From Elysia crispata (Eukaryota > Mollusca > Gastropoda > Plakobranchidae), in assembly GCA_033675545.1 (NCBI GenBank), contig JAWDGP010006588.1, positions 30,001 to 94,000 on the forward strand: a stretch of DNA of 64,000 bases. The letters are read 5' to 3'. Below are positions 51,836 through 64,000 of this stretch, in pieces (the stretch's first letter is position 1; each line of letters begins with the position of its first letter). The translations under genes and the position numbers were made by a program. Under the pieces are notes generated by a model that worked only from the letters and a program-made list of their open reading frames with translations, ran no database searches and was not told the DNA's origin.

Positions 51836-53576
51836 ACTTCTAGATCATACACTTGGACTCTTCAAAATCATGTGCTCTTTTTTTTTTCATTGTATCATCC
51901 TAATCATATGTGGTGAAGTTTTTTTTTTTTTTTATTATTAATGGATGTATTTTGATCAGGGCTTTATTTGCTTTAACATAACATTACATATGGAACTAGA
52001 AGTGTTTTCTTCTAGCTTGGATGTTACACATTCTGAATTCTCATGAAAATGTTGATATTTATGTCAGCCAAACAAAGGAAATTGTTGCACTCATTAGTAG
52101 CCTCAATGTTTCTTGAACAGGTCTTAGTTTTATGAGTGTTGAATGTCATTGAAAAGTATCTTGACTAGGAGCAGTTTGAAATGTTTTGCTGTATTTTTTG
52201 TCAACTTGAACTATTTACAAGGGCCAAAAAAGCCCCAACTAAATGAGCCTTTGCTGTTGTCATTTCATTGTTATAACATGTGAGAGAGATAAATTATAGA
52301 TGCATTTCACCTACTTTGTTATTTTGTTGTTTTATTGCCTCAGTTACCTTATAAGATTTTTTTTGCTCAAGGATTTACAGGAAAAGTTTTTGCATTTGAC
52401 TCATTCTCAAAAGGTCTTATCAATTTTTTTTTAACTTGGGCTCTATTATTTTGTCATTTTATACATCAAGTTTATGTTTCTAGTGGAGTCAGGAACCCAA
52501 GGATGGAATAAAATAATTCCAAAGATAGTTCAGCATCTCATTTTGATAAGAAAGCTATTTAATTCCAATAATGACATAAATACTTGTAATGGTGACACAA
52601 ATTTTCATAACTTTGTTTTATGAATTATGTTCCTACATATTTTTCAAGAGATAAATTGAGTTAAATACTAAGGAAATAGGCTTGAATATTTACGTGAAAA
52701 TTAAAACACCTTTGTAGCGAAAGCAAACATTGTGTCACTGTTACATCTAACTCTGAGTCAATCATTGACATAGAAGTTTTTGGTTTTTTCTAAGTCATCG
52801 TAATTCATCAATAAATACTTACACAGGTAATTATTTTTTGAAACATCAAATAAAAAAAAAAGAAAACACTATTTTGTTCTCATTCATATTGATGACATAA
52901 ATCTTGTCAACATTACATTTTAGTACGAAGGCAAAATAAAGAACTTTGTCACTTGTAATTGTCCCAGGGTATAATAAACAGTAGCAATATTGTAGTAGGC
53001 CTATACAAAACTGGTGAAGGAAAGTCAACCTAAAAAAAAAATTGAAATAAAACCAAACCATTGAAAGGCAGACAAATGTTTGACCTTTAGCAAAAGTAAC
53101 CTGAGTCCAGATCATGTTTTCCTTGAGGTTGATCCTGAAATAATTTTTAAGTAAAGATATTCATTTCACATCTATTTTTAAAAGAATTTGGCTTTCTGAC
53201 ATCTAGTTCATCAAGACCCACCCAGTATTAACAATTTAAATATTTATCAAAGTTGAAAATTCTAGGGATGCATTTTATAAAATAAAATCATCATAACTTT
53301 GTTCTAGTATGACTTCGACTTAGCAATTGGATCTCGAGAACTGACATATATCTTATTTAGAATTGTTTTAATATTATTTATAAGGTTCAAGTAATAGGCC
53401 TACTGCTACAGGTGATAATATTCCATGATTGTTTTCAATTCATAACATGTTTGACTTCCAGGCTCATGTTAAATGTTGTGTCATCTAGGCCTACCTAAGA
53501 TATTACAAATACCAAATCCAAATCTTTTATAGGTGCTTTTAAGCATTCATTATCTTGTAGGTTAATTTACAGGCTG

Positions 53577-53611
53577 GAGGAGAGAGAGAGAGAGAGGGGG
53601 GGGGGGGGGGG
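53577..53611 (+). repeat. (GA)n-(G)n purine tract
   Basis: GGAGGAGAGAGA followed by a G-run of about 16, very like the tract in intron 19. Confidence 0.95.
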
Positions 53612-54899
53612 TGATTAATTTTCACATTGACTTACAATTTCACTGTGACACCAAAAAATAGATGGCTTTGGCATCAACTTTCGGTTTGACTTACATCAAA
53701 ATTGTCGCCTAAGTCATTTCTCTCTGCACACCATTGCACTGTACACTGTGCTGCACAAAAAAGTCGACCAAAAATGTCAGCATCAGATTGTTTCCATCGA
53801 CATTCTAAGTTTCTTCGTCACCTAAGTCTTAAAAAACAAGGTTTATGTTAGCAAGGTAAAACTGATGTCTCGAAGTTGACCCTGCAGAAATGAAGCTGAA
53901 GGTGCACCAACAAAGTGCTAAGTGGAAAAGTCTGTAATAGACAGCTGTTAATTCCCACAAGGAGGAGCACATACATAAAGGTATCGTTTGAGGGAATTCA
54001 CAGCCTTCTATCACGTGTTTAAAAGGATCTTTAAATACATATCGGTTAGAAAAGTAAAGAATTAGCAAATTTCCTCTATTGTCACTCTATAGCCAATGCA
54101 TAAGAGCATTCCATTTGGGCTGCGATCAAGTGAAATTTCTATCAACTCTGACTAGAGCTGAAAAACTGAAAGGCAAATGAATAGTATGGGCCATACTGTT
54201 TGAGAATTCAAGCTATGAACTAGAATACCATAGCTGCCATATTTATAAAAGTAATTATAATACATATTTAGTCTGCATTTAGGCTTCCGAGTACGTCTGT
54301 TCGTATTGGTGCTAAAAAAAAACGTATTGGGCAGTATCCCACGAACCGAAAGTAAAAATATATGCTTGGTGGACGGCTCATAGCATGCAGCCATAGTGTA
54401 GCTTATTTTTTAAAGTTATGATAAGAGAAAATTATACAAAATTTACAACTCCTATTTAAAATATGATTTTATGACGTACACATTTATTTAAATCAAATGA
54501 GATTGAACTATGCATGCACCAAACTGGTCACTTAAGTACTTTTTACTTTTTAATCCACCAAGAATAAAATTTCATTCATGACATAAAGCATCAGATGCAT
54601 TTCAACTGACCTTTCATCATTCTAATTTGCATTGAGAAATGTTCTTGATATGTTGTGTTTAAATTTGGCTTTTCATTGACACCTAAACATGTAATATGTC
54701 TTGCATCCCAGATGAAATGAGAAGCCTTGTAACAACTACTATTTGATGATAAGTAAATTTTAAAAACTTTAAATCATACGCTTCAAAAGTCAAAAGTGTT
54801 AACAGAACTGAAAAAGAATTTTTCTTCAGGTATCGGGGAACCACCTTAAACTTGAATCATATACTATGCATTTCTGTAAACAATATCAACAAATATATT

Positions 54900-55267
54900 T
54901 TGTAGATTCAACTAAAGAAAAATCGACCAAATAAAATTAAAATTTCAGCTTCACAACTACAATGTAAATGATTTGTAATATTCAAGCTGAATACTTTCAG
55001 CTTCAGGCACACTTTAGTAGAGTCATTGATTTTTTCAATTTGTATCTCATAGTCATACTGCTTTTTATATTTTGCTCCTCCTGCTCCTGCTTTAAGTTGC
55101 CCCAACAATTCTTTACCAGTAAATTCTGCTTCAAGCAATAGGCTGCCCATTTTCAGCATCTGTCTTTAGCCTGGCACGGTATTCTGACTCATGCTCGGCT
55201 TTTGGATGTTTTCTTTGGACAAACAAGCTTCTTTTTCTTTGGCCATAAATTCATGAAAAACTGTTCA
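54900..55267 (-). CDS. Candidate last exon of the small minus-strand gene
   Basis: A pyrimidine-rich acceptor ends at 55268. Using it gives an immediate TGA in the phase set by the previous exon. Using the next AG (exon from 55260) gives FFMNLWPKKKKLVCPKKTSK then SRA and a stop, a 45-aa product. A second open frame nearby reads KAEHESEYRARLKTDAENGQ and then PIA and a stop. A third (54908-55159) reads MLKMGSLLLEAEFTGKELLG onward for 83 codons. None matches a family I know. The true frame cannot be chosen here. Confidence 0.3.
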
Positions 55268-55855
55268 CTGAAAAAAAAGAAAAAAAAAATATTGAAAGGC
55301 ACCATTCTAAATGGCTTAAATTGTATTCTAAAGACAAATCTAAAATCATGCAATAGCAATTCTAGAGACGAAAATCAGGATTAGATTCTTTTTAGCCTCT
55401 TGACTAATAACACTTGGGTAGAAACTGAAACAACAACAAAAAAGGAGGAGTCAAGTCTACATAATTTCCCCTCCAAGTGATGTTTTTTTTTTCTTTGTTC
55501 TTTTTGTTTTCTATAAAAAAAAAGAAATGGAAAATCGTGTACATGAAGGGATTTTATAGGAATTCAATTGACCTTTTAATTTTCTGTGGTGCTCTTACTA
55601 TAGGTGGAGTAGAGCTGTTTTGATTGTGAAACTTCTAAAATGGATAACTATCATACATGATGCTAACAAATACCAATAATAACTGCTACACTTAACAAGA
55701 ATAGATGGAAGTGAAAAATCCTTGACCTCTTGATTACTTGTGCTAAAGACAAAAAACTTTGTTTGTCAAAAGGGTAAATGTAAGTCTTCATAATATCTAG
55801 ACAAAAAATAATGCTGAATGATTATTCAAGAGGAAAATTTGAATTAAATTCTTAC

Positions 55856-57600
55856 CAGCACTGCTAATCCCTTTAAAGGGTTTGTATTATTGTCTGCTAC
55901 ATGATTGATGTCATCGGCCATCTGGATAGTAAAAAATAAAAAAAAAATTGTTCAAATTCTCCTTCTACTTTTGTAAAAGTTGTCCTGAGTGATAAAACAC
56001 TATTATTAAGCATATTGTCCAAATTAAGAGGTAGCTGCATAGATTTCATCTTGTGAAACAGTGTGAATGGTTTAATGTTAACAACACACAGTATCCGGTG
56101 TGTGGATTTTTATTAAATTTATAAAAAGCATTTCATTCTATCCATAGAAATCAAAACTAGATTGTGAAATAAGCATTACAACTGGACCACTACTCCCAAC
56201 CATTTTTATTTCCTTACAAAAACTTAAGGAAATGTCTCCCAATACCGGTACTTAAAACATTACAAATCTCTCACTGTTTAATTCCAACAACTAATATAAT
56301 AAACTTTAAGAAATAATATTTGAAAATAATAACTTAATTTCCAGAAATAGGAACTTGCACTACTTTCAGGAATGGTGGCTATCTGACACAATGAAAACAG
56401 TGCTCTATAGATTAAATCCTTTGAAAGTTTGCACCTAGATCTAGATCTAGATTGTTGAAAACCTTCTTTAAGTTATCAATATTTAAACATTAAAATTAAG
56501 TTGCTGTTTTGGCACACTTTATAAAAATGGAGCAGGAGAGAAAATATAATAATTTATTTACTATTCTTGGAATTGGTTCACTTACACAAAAAGACAAGCA
56601 CATTTTCCTGCCCCTTATATTTTTTGCACAATTTTACCCTTGAATGAATTAAAAACAAATTCTTTCCTGTCATAAACTGATACAATTTTCTCATATATGG
56701 ATTTTGCATTATGATCTAGATCTAGATATTTATAATTTTCATTTTGCATAAATTTAGCCAAATTTCAAAGAAAACAATGTCCTGTAGCAATCCTGGGAAA
56801 GTTTGTCAGCATATTCTCTTTAAACTTTCAACTACTGTAACATATGTAGATATAAACGTCACATGAGTATCATTCATAGAACTTTTCAAAAGAAAACAAA
56901 ATAGAAAATGCAGGTTTCCTGCACTTCTCCAAAAACTAGATCTAGATCTTGATCTATCAAACTTACACAAATGGACAAAGAAGTTATTCCTGTTCAAATT
57001 TGTAAAAGTTATCTCACAGCTCTAATAAATGCACAAACATGTTGGCTCTAAAACTAAATATAAATTTCAAAAGATTAGGAGAACTGTTCTAGCTTTATTG
57101 TCTACACTTCTTAAAAAAGCCATGACTTTTCTTTAAATCTGAACCTTTTCATAACTTTTCCGAATAAATATGGTTTGACATTAAAACAACTCTGTCAAAC
57201 CGTGTTAAGTGATAGAAGATCCAAATATTTGTGAGAACAATAAGAAAAACCGAAAATTTATATTAATCCTCTCCAAGTTACAAAGAATATGACTTTGCAG
57301 AACTTGATGGATGCCTTTTCTTGAGATGAATTATCTAGATCTACATTTTCCAAGTAGGCCTAACTTACTCAAAAATGACGAGTGAGACGCCATGACAGAA
57401 TAGTCAATTCCTTGACTCTTTAGTAAGTTATCCAAAAACAAGTTAATGTTATGAAAAGAGAAAAGAAGTCATAGCTATAAAATAAAAAACTATCGTTAAA
57501 CAGAACTCACCTGTGAAGATAGATTTGAGAGACTTTGGATGCGATGTTATGCAGGGTAGATCTACCGGTCGGAGCAACTCTCAAGAGCCGTCCTTAGTTT
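55856..57600 (-). CDS. Small minus-strand gene of unknown identity (leader exon and first coding exon)
   Basis: A coding exon at 55921-55856 starts with ATG immediately after a strong acceptor (pyrimidine tract then CTATCCAG) and encodes MADDINHVADNNTNPLKGLA plus V and L. It ends at CTG|GTAAGA. Upstream, a CpG-containing segment (about 57511-57690) ends at CACAG|GTGAGT (donor at 57510), a good leader exon. Signals on both sides of the ATG make this a real gene, probably for a small acidic-start protein. I do not recognise the family. What follows is uncertain (next entry). Confidence 0.55.
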
Positions 57601-57690
57601 GACGCAAAAAATGCGAAAGGTCATCGTGTCTCACGAGATCTTTTTTCGAAAGTAATATCCGACAAGGCGAACGAACGTTCAAAACAACTT
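57511..57690 (-). promoter_or_regulatory. Probable promoter / first exon of the small minus-strand gene
   Basis: A patch with many CpGs (ACCGGTCGG, GACGC, CACGAG, TTTTTCGAAAG, AAGGCGAACGAACG) against an AT-rich, CpG-poor background. It lies directly upstream, on the minus strand, of the leader-exon donor at 57510. No TATA box is obvious. Confidence 0.45.
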
Positions 57691-60600
57691 TTCTCTTTTT
57701 CAAATAACTTTGAAATCTTAAAATTAGGAAATATCCACAGAATTTATAATTGAAAAAATGTGGTTGTTAGTATTTTGTCCGCTTTGTTTTTTTCACGTAA
57801 CTTTCGTCATGGTTTTTGACACGAAAATGCACTTTGGCGATAATAGGACTAGGCTCAACCCCCGACCACTTATTTTTTGGGACTTTAAGATCATTTTTCA
57901 ATCCAACTGAATTTCTCGTCATGGTTTAAAAAAAAAAGAGCTAGTTTCTTAGACATGTATTAGATTTTGGTAGATTCAAACACCTAGGGTATTTGACGGG
58001 AAAATCTTATGTTAAGTTATCAATTTTTAAAATACCCGTAAGACATAATCAACGATTTTTTTCAGTAAAACAGCATTGAAACCCATGGCTACACTTCTTC
58101 CAATGTCTCAGGAGAGAAAAGTAACCTTTGAAGCCTTCTTAAAATGATTTTGGAGTGCAGTTTCCCGTAAGGTTTATTTAATGATAGATTTTCACAGTCG
58201 ATTTTAGTATTGATTTCATAGTTTGGAAGTCTGTGAAATAAAAACCAATTAATCAATCAAAAAAAATTTTTGCACGGCTGTTGATTATTTACATTTTAAA
58301 AAATGTGCCAAATTATAGATAGAACCGTAGTTTAGACATAACGTTATGGCTCAAGTACTGCAGAGACGTACACAGATATGCCTTATTTGGCAATGGGTCA
58401 TATACAAGAAAAGGCAAAGCACATCTTTTGTTGTTTTTCCACTAAATTTTTTTAATGCTATAAGAGATAAAAGAAAGCATATGAATGATTCGATTCATGG
58501 GATAAACATGACTTTACATGATTGGGTAACTTTTTAAAGTATACTGTGATTCACTATGTAGAATATAAAAATTACTATTACAGTGTACCTTTGTTTCACT
58601 TTCAGCTCACTTTCAAATCACCACATAAAGTTTTTCATGAGTTTATATACCCCATGACTTTTAGCACAAACAATACAACAGGCACTATGGAATTTTCAGT
58701 CACATCTCAATTTTTGAACCTATGAAGTTGCTATGAAAATGCATTTATTTCTTAACATTTTGGCATCACTCAAAGATAATAAACTTGGGGCTAGTTGTGT
58801 CGTTTTCTTCAAAGATATTATTTTGTTGATAATCATCTTGAAATACCCTTCAACTATACATTTTCCAAACAGACAATCATTTTGCAATAAAACAGAAAGA
58901 ATGACTAAGGGAAATAAATGAATATGTGTGAATTACAAAATATTAGAGACAAAAGTACGTAAGTGACTAATTCTTGATCGTTTTTACACCAATGCACTGG
59001 GTTTAAAAATCCGGAACACATAATTATACAACTTATACAAAACTCGTTATGACTTTGTGGCTGGCAATAATGGGTGAAAATTTAGAAATTAAAAGCTCTT
59101 CAGCCTAGATGTTGCAAGAAAGCAAGGCCGCAAGGCCAATTTTGTTAGGATGCAATGCATTCTAAATACAAAATTGACAAAGTTTCCTTTTTTTTTTTGC
59201 AGCAGAGATTCTATTTATTGTTAGTATTCAAACATACTTTTCATACATGGAAACTTAATAAAAAAACAACTTTCTAGCCATATATAAGTTTACTGAAAGA
59301 TCATTTGCTCATAAGACAGTACATGTAAAATAGTCCTTGAAATCCAATATTTCAGATGAGTGCTGGGGACAAGGTTTTCAGCAGCATGTAGGGCTCACAA
59401 AAATACAAAATAAATATCTCATACACAGTTTCTGTGCAAATATTTTGTCCATAGGTAGATAAATGGACGAGCAACACGAAAATAATATTTAGCGCACAAC
59501 CAAAGAAAAATGAGTTTTGATTTTTTAAATTTAAAATAGCTGAAATTGCATAAAAAAATTCAGCAATGTTTGCCTAATTTTCTTTTAGACCAGCACAAAC
59601 ACCTTCAGAAACATACAATGTTACATGCAAACTTATTGCTTACATCATTATCTGAGTAATCCTATGTTCTATTTAATCTCAAATCAGCTCATTAACTCTT
59701 TGCTCAATTTATTCTTAATAAAAAACATGTTGCATGTTGAATGCAAATTAGGCATAGGGAAAAATTTTTTTTAAAGAAATACTTGAAGCAAAACACACAA
59801 TTTTTAAGAAGGAATTAAATACTCTTTGTAGAAATTTCTCTGGCATTAAGTATAACAGAATACATTATGCATTAATTGTGAAGGAAAATTTCATTTCCTG
59901 CACAAGATCAAAACACCAAATGAGCCAACTGTTAAACGCTAACAACGTGATTCACAATCTATAGGTTTCAATAAAATATTAGATATGAAAGCAAAGAAGA
60001 GAAAAGAACTTGTCTGAAAATATCCCTAAGAATTTTCAAGTTGGAAAATTAGAATGTAAATGGTGCTCACTTGTTATGGACAGAAAGATTGCTATCATCA
60101 GCTTAAAAATATCTTTATTCTTTTTCCACCCTTGAATTTTGGTGTGCCATTCTCCTTGTAGGGGTAGTACAGAAAATAGCATGGTATCAAGCAAATAATA
60201 ATTAGTAAATAAAGTGAGGCTGACAAGGAAAAACTGACAGGCTGAATCATGAGAAATGTTTTAATGCAGTGGAGAATCACAAAAGCAAGACGATCCTAGA
60301 AAGTAAACCTAAGTGACAATAAAATTTTCATGCATATGTAGACATCTGATTTTTTAGAGCCTCCCTTCTGATTAGCAATGACTTCACCCTAGCATATGTA
60401 AAGTTGGGTTGTGTTTAGTCAATGATTCATTCTCAATACTCTCAAATCATTAGAAACCCATTCTATGTCATATGGTCTCAGAACATCCCAAGTTACATAT
60501 ACTGCTCTGGTTTCTTTCACTAACTATAAACTCACAAAGATAAGTTTAAAATGAATTGTAACCATAGTGTCTCTAATTTTACGTTTCACAAGTGAACATT

Positions 60601-60822
60601 ATATTTTTTATACACCAGTGTGTACTACAATATGGCTTAGAGTAGAATTTCTTTAGCTTTTCATTTTCATCTCAACCCTAACTTCCACTGCTTAATTTCT
60701 TTACCTGGGCTAGATGCCTCACACTGTTCCATCCTTCTTTTCACAAAGGCTCTAATTCCCAATCAAACTTCTTTTAATGAAAATGTTTATAAAAATTACA
60801 ATCATCATAAAAATTTAGCTCT
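57691..60822. other. Flank between the small gene and MRPS24
   Basis: No gene recognised on either strand. The part nearest 60822 is probably MRPS24 3' UTR; on the minus strand the nearest AATAAA is at about 60118-60113. Otherwise AT-rich and featureless. Confidence 0.55.
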
Positions 60823-61653
60823 TCAAATTTTTTTGAAGACCATGTCACTCTGTGAGGCAACTGATTGGAGTTCTATCTTCACAGGCATCTTGAGCCACCC
60901 AGAGAGCATGGTCTCTGAGTAGCCCTGCAGAAAATAGACTTGCCTAGGAAGCATGCGCTCCATAGATACCAGAAAAGATAGTACAACTATATTGTGCCGC
61001 CGCTTGATGATAACCTCTGAAGCCAGACTCCGATGCCATGTCCCTGTAAGGAACCTACGGACTAAAAAGTCTTCAAAGGTAGTCTGTGCTGCCCTCTTCT
61101 CCTCATGCAAATTACCTGAAAAAAATCAGGATCAGGTTGAAAATGCGTATGAGAAAAAGATCAAACAAAGTGCCTCAAACTCTTCAGGAAACATCACCTT
61201 CGAGCATGATGTAATTAGAGCAAAAGCATAAAATAATACTTAAAGGTGATTGTTTGTTTGCGTTACTATGTGGGTTACCCTTTATATTTTGAAAGAAAAA
61301 AAAAGAATTTACTTAATGTTTGCTTATTTTGTCATTGCTTACTAACACAGAAATGGTCATATCTTTGAAAAGAATTTGGGAATCTCTATGTGCTGGAGAT
61401 TCCGCAATCCAAGAGCAACAAAAAATAAAAGAAATTAGGCCACTAGGAGCAACTCTTCAAAAACTTACTTGTATTAAAAGAAAGCCATCCTTTTCTCACA
61501 TTTATCCGACTTGGAGGAATCGCCTCTTCATAAGTGAGTTGCTTTGTCCTAAATGGTGTGATTTTCGGCACCCCAGACTTTCTATTTTTACATAGTGATG
61601 CTGTTAAAGAAATCCCTCTCGATGTTTGCCAAACACAGGACAAGGACTTAATC
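60823..61653 (-). CDS. MRPS24: Mitochondrial ribosomal protein S24 (uS3m), two 3' exons
   Basis: A small-subunit protein of the mitochondrial ribosome, nuclear encoded and imported to the matrix. Exon at 61653-61469 encodes a basic presequence-like stretch and TKQLTYEEAIPPSRINVRKG, then WLSFNT. Human MRPS24 has [24 protein letters not shown]. Donor A|GTAAGT at 61468. The 353-nt intron ends TTTTTTCAG. The last exon, 61115-60823, encodes SNLHEEKRAAQTTFEDFLVR, then LKR-like IIKRRHN, QVYFLQGYSETMLSG (human YYFLVGYSETLLS) and QSVASQSDMVFKKI before the stop at 60825-60823. Frame and phase (1) agree across the intron. The exon at 61653 begins in the middle of a codon after TTTTTTTAG, so a further upstream exon must supply the start. 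Confidence 0.93.
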
Positions 61654-62976
61654 CTAAAAAAAGACTGAAAAAAAAATCAACAGATGTTTTTTCAAAATTT
61701 TGAAACACTTTTTCACTAATTGAAAAAAAAAATCGTCCAGTGTGACTGTGAGGCTAAAGAAATTGGAAAGAACTAGCATGTGTAGATTCCTTCTTTAATA
61801 TAAATGTAATCATCACTCTGTGCTTTATACTTGATATTTACAACAAATTTTTTCATCATATATTTTTATTTTCTTGCTTTCTTCTCTAAGTCATCCTAAC
61901 CGGTTTTTTTTTTGCTCAACTTCTCAATAAATAATCGTTTGTTTATCATGACAATACTTTAAACTGTTTTTCAAGGTCATTTTTGTATGAAGCACATAAA
62001 CTACACCATTCCTAGTCTGAGTTTATCTAAGGTAGGGGCAGGGACAGTATTGGTTGATTCATATTTGGCACTTTTAAATGTAAACCTGTAGCTCAAGGGT
62101 CTTAATGGTTAATATGCAATTGTAAAAATTCATTCATTTGATTCATAATCTACACATTTGGATGTACTGCTGTAATATAATATATCTTGAGAAAGAAAAA
62201 GGAAGTGCACTTAAAGTCCTACATTCACAGAAACCATTTATAAGACCTTACTGCAGTATTTGATTGGATTTTTGTTGGAACAGGCCTATAATTCACTTTA
62301 TATCTAGATCAAGGCCTTAACTCAATAACAGTAGTCTTCAAAGCTTTAGCTTTCACAAATGGTCAAATGAAGCTAGTTGGTAGAATTGTATTTTTATTAG
62401 TCCACTGATTTGATTCAAGAGGCCAGATTTCCAATTTGCATTTTTCTGCAAGGAAGGGTTTTGCTATGTTAAACTTTTTTTTAAAATATCCAAAACAAGA
62501 CAAAAATGGACCACTTTTGAGTCCAGTTTAATTGATTAAAAATGTAGCCTATATTAAAAACATTGCTTTCGAGCATTTGTAAATTTTAAAAGTTATTACT
62601 TTAGTTAAATACCACTCAACAACACCTTTTTAACACTTTGTACCAATTTTGTACAGCTATCTGTAGCAACATATCCTTAATATCCAAAAAGCGTGGACAT
62701 TACTTAGGTATATTTTCTAATATCTTCCTCTCTCTTCCGTCTTTTTTCATTTTTGTTTCTTTCCTTCTTTATTTTTTATTTTCAAATCAACAATGGAATT
62801 AACAAGCAAAAACATTAAGGCAAACAAAAGATTTGATAAAAGAGAAGCAAAATTATGCTAAATGAATCTTAAAATGACATTGACAATTACAGCTGTTAAA
62901 ATAGTCCAAAAAGTGGCAACTCAGTTTGCTCTCAGGGCCTGTCACAGACCTCTGCAGCCAGTGGGCAGATCAGAGA
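61654..62976. other. Presumed MRPS24 intron
   Basis: 1.3 kb, AT-rich, with no coding sequence or repeat recognised. A second pyrimidine-plus-CAG acceptor lies just upstream of the used one (at about 61665). It would give a zero-phase alternative reading SFFRIKSLS. Confidence 0.5.
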
Positions 62977-63016
62977 TCAATCACCTGTCAGGCAGGTGAC
63001 AAGCGTGTGTAGCCAT
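62977..63016 (-). CDS. MRPS24: MRPS24 first coding exon, candidate (a)
   Basis: ATG at 63016-63014 with G at +4 opens MATHACHLPD and reaches GACAG|GTGATT, leaving two bases. Joined to the exon at 61653 the split codon is AGG, and the reading continues into IKSLSCVWQTSRG. Phase fits and there is a real ATG, but the presequence is not strongly amphipathic. Confidence 0.35.
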
Positions 63017-63787
63017 GCATTACGATGCACTGCTGGAGAAACTTGATATTGGGAATTTTCACTTGTTTTTGCGTCACAAAATCTGTGGCCTCACTAGTAC
63101 CAAATATGCCACTCATAGATTCATTTTAAATCTTAACTATTCCACAGTGCATTGCTATATTTTTTTTCTCTCAATAACAAGTCGTTCAAGTGATACAGAT
63201 GCATTTTTCTACTTGTGGTAAATAAAATTAAATTAGTCAAAATTTAGACTATACCTTAGTTTAATAGTGATATTTCAAAAGTGAAACAATTTTTTCTTTT
63301 AAAATCCATTTTTCTATATTTGTAAGATTAATATAAACAACTTGTGAAAGTTTCAGTGATTTTATATAATTAAAAAAAAAATAGTTTCACACACAGAGTG
63401 AATCCAGTCTCCTGTATGAACTACCCATTAATGATGATGTTCATTATAGAACTACCTTATTAGCCGAAACTGTTAAATGTGTTGCTAAATATGGAGCAGC
63501 ACTAAGAATCTGAACACAATATAAAGCTACAGGAACTTTGCAGAACTTGTGGTGGTAGATCGTTAATTAGCAAACAAAGGAAACAGAATTGAAAGTTTCC
63601 TAACTATGCCAAATTTATCAAAGACATTTTACTAACTTTTGGTGTGCACATTACCCGTGATAAAAAACAAAACAAACATCCTTCTATAATACATTTTTCT
63701 TATGTAAACAAGATCAAAGCAGTAAGGTGTCACAAGTATGAAGAATAATTTTAAGAGCTTGTGAATTGGAGAGAGACAGTGCTTACC
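63017..63787. other. AT-rich stretch between the two MRPS24 first-exon candidates
   Basis: Nothing recognised. Confidence 0.5.
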
Positions 63788-63977
63788 TCTGGACAAGTTT
63801 CAGTGCTGACACGAAACAAAATAAATATCCAGTGTGCGTGCAATATGACAAGACAACTTTTATTAGATACACACGCAACCAAGTACCATATAAGGTCACA
63901 CACACAGAAGATACGGACACAAGTTTTTGCACATTGAATATACCAGTAACAAATATATTACCTGACAGAACAGACAA
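63788..63977 (-). CDS. MRPS24: MRPS24 upstream exon, candidate (b)
   Basis: An open minus-strand frame ends VSALKLVQ plus two bases at CCAGAG|GTAAGC (donor at 63787), one of the best donors in the region. Its phase also fits, giving SALKLVQRIKSLSCVWQ, a convincing mitochondrial presequence. No in-frame ATG is present before the window end; GTG stands where a start would be natural. It may be a 5' UTR exon, a coding exon with a start beyond the window, or a non-AUG start. Confidence 0.35.
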
Positions 63978-64000
63978 TACATTTATTGAAGCACCTACAT

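Larger units (their letters stand above)
47441..54900. other. Flank between Sec24AB and the small minus-strand gene
   Basis: No gene recognised on either strand. The first 3.4 kb may be extended Sec24AB 3' UTR; AATAAA at 50788 is one late candidate. A three-copy local repeat lies at about 50845-51835 and a (GA)n-(G)n tract at 53577-53611. Confidence 0.6.

Noticed and set aside
52846-53115. 89-codon minus-strand hydrophobic ORF
   Set aside because: The hydrophobicity reflects T-rich codons. No supporting signals.
54908-55159. 83-codon minus-strand ORF starting MLKMGSLLLEAEF
   Set aside because: Not listed as a separate gene. It overlaps the candidate last exon of the small gene in another frame, and no family is recognised.
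1-64000. CRISPR arrays, bacterial operons, rRNA genes or functional tRNA genes
   Set aside because: None seen. The window is ordinary animal nuclear DNA with spliced genes.

Overview
This is a eukaryotic, AT-rich, intron-rich window, most likely from a gastropod mollusc. The evidence is long introns full of decayed transposons, frequent TCTAGATC-type low-complexity bursts, and a RAG1-N-terminus-like transposon fragment of a kind first described in Aplysia. The species cannot be fixed from the sequence alone.

Positions 1-47.2 kb hold one long plus-strand gene: a Sec24A/B-class COPII coat protein in 23 coding exons (ATG 2539, stop 47189-47191). The exon lengths add to 4077 nt, or 1358 aa plus stop, with matching phase at every junction. 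Exons 1-6 and most of exon 7 encode a long Pro/Ser/Asn-rich disordered N-terminus. Exons 7-23 encode the conserved core: zinc finger, trunk, beta-sandwich, helical and gelsolin-like parts. One intron is GC-AG, and two N-terminal acceptors are NAGNAG tandems.

The introns carry most of the accessory content. Intron 5 and intron 13 hold two copies of one unclassified dispersed repeat of about 1 kb. Intron 7 has a tRNA-derived SINE-like piece. Intron 8 has a non-autonomous piggyBac-like element with TTAA ends, and a decayed Tigger/pogo transposase. Intron 13 has a RAG1-N-terminus-like ORF preceded by three tandem copies of a 197-bp unit, a second SINE-like piece and a LINE tail. Intron 15 has a degenerate minisatellite. 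Intron 22 has a LINE reverse-transcriptase fragment and trinucleotide microsatellites.

Positions 47.2-55 kb are the Sec24 3' UTR and flank, with possible polyadenylation signals and three diverged copies of a local repeat. At 55.2-57.6 kb lies a small minus-strand gene of unknown identity, with a CpG-containing 5' end, one leader intron and a 22-codon first coding exon. At 60.8-61.65 kb (start unresolved, up to the window end) lies the minus-strand gene for mitochondrial ribosomal protein S24 (uS3m).

The three genes do not form an obvious functional unit. Sec24 acts in ER export, and MRPS24 acts in mitochondrial translation.
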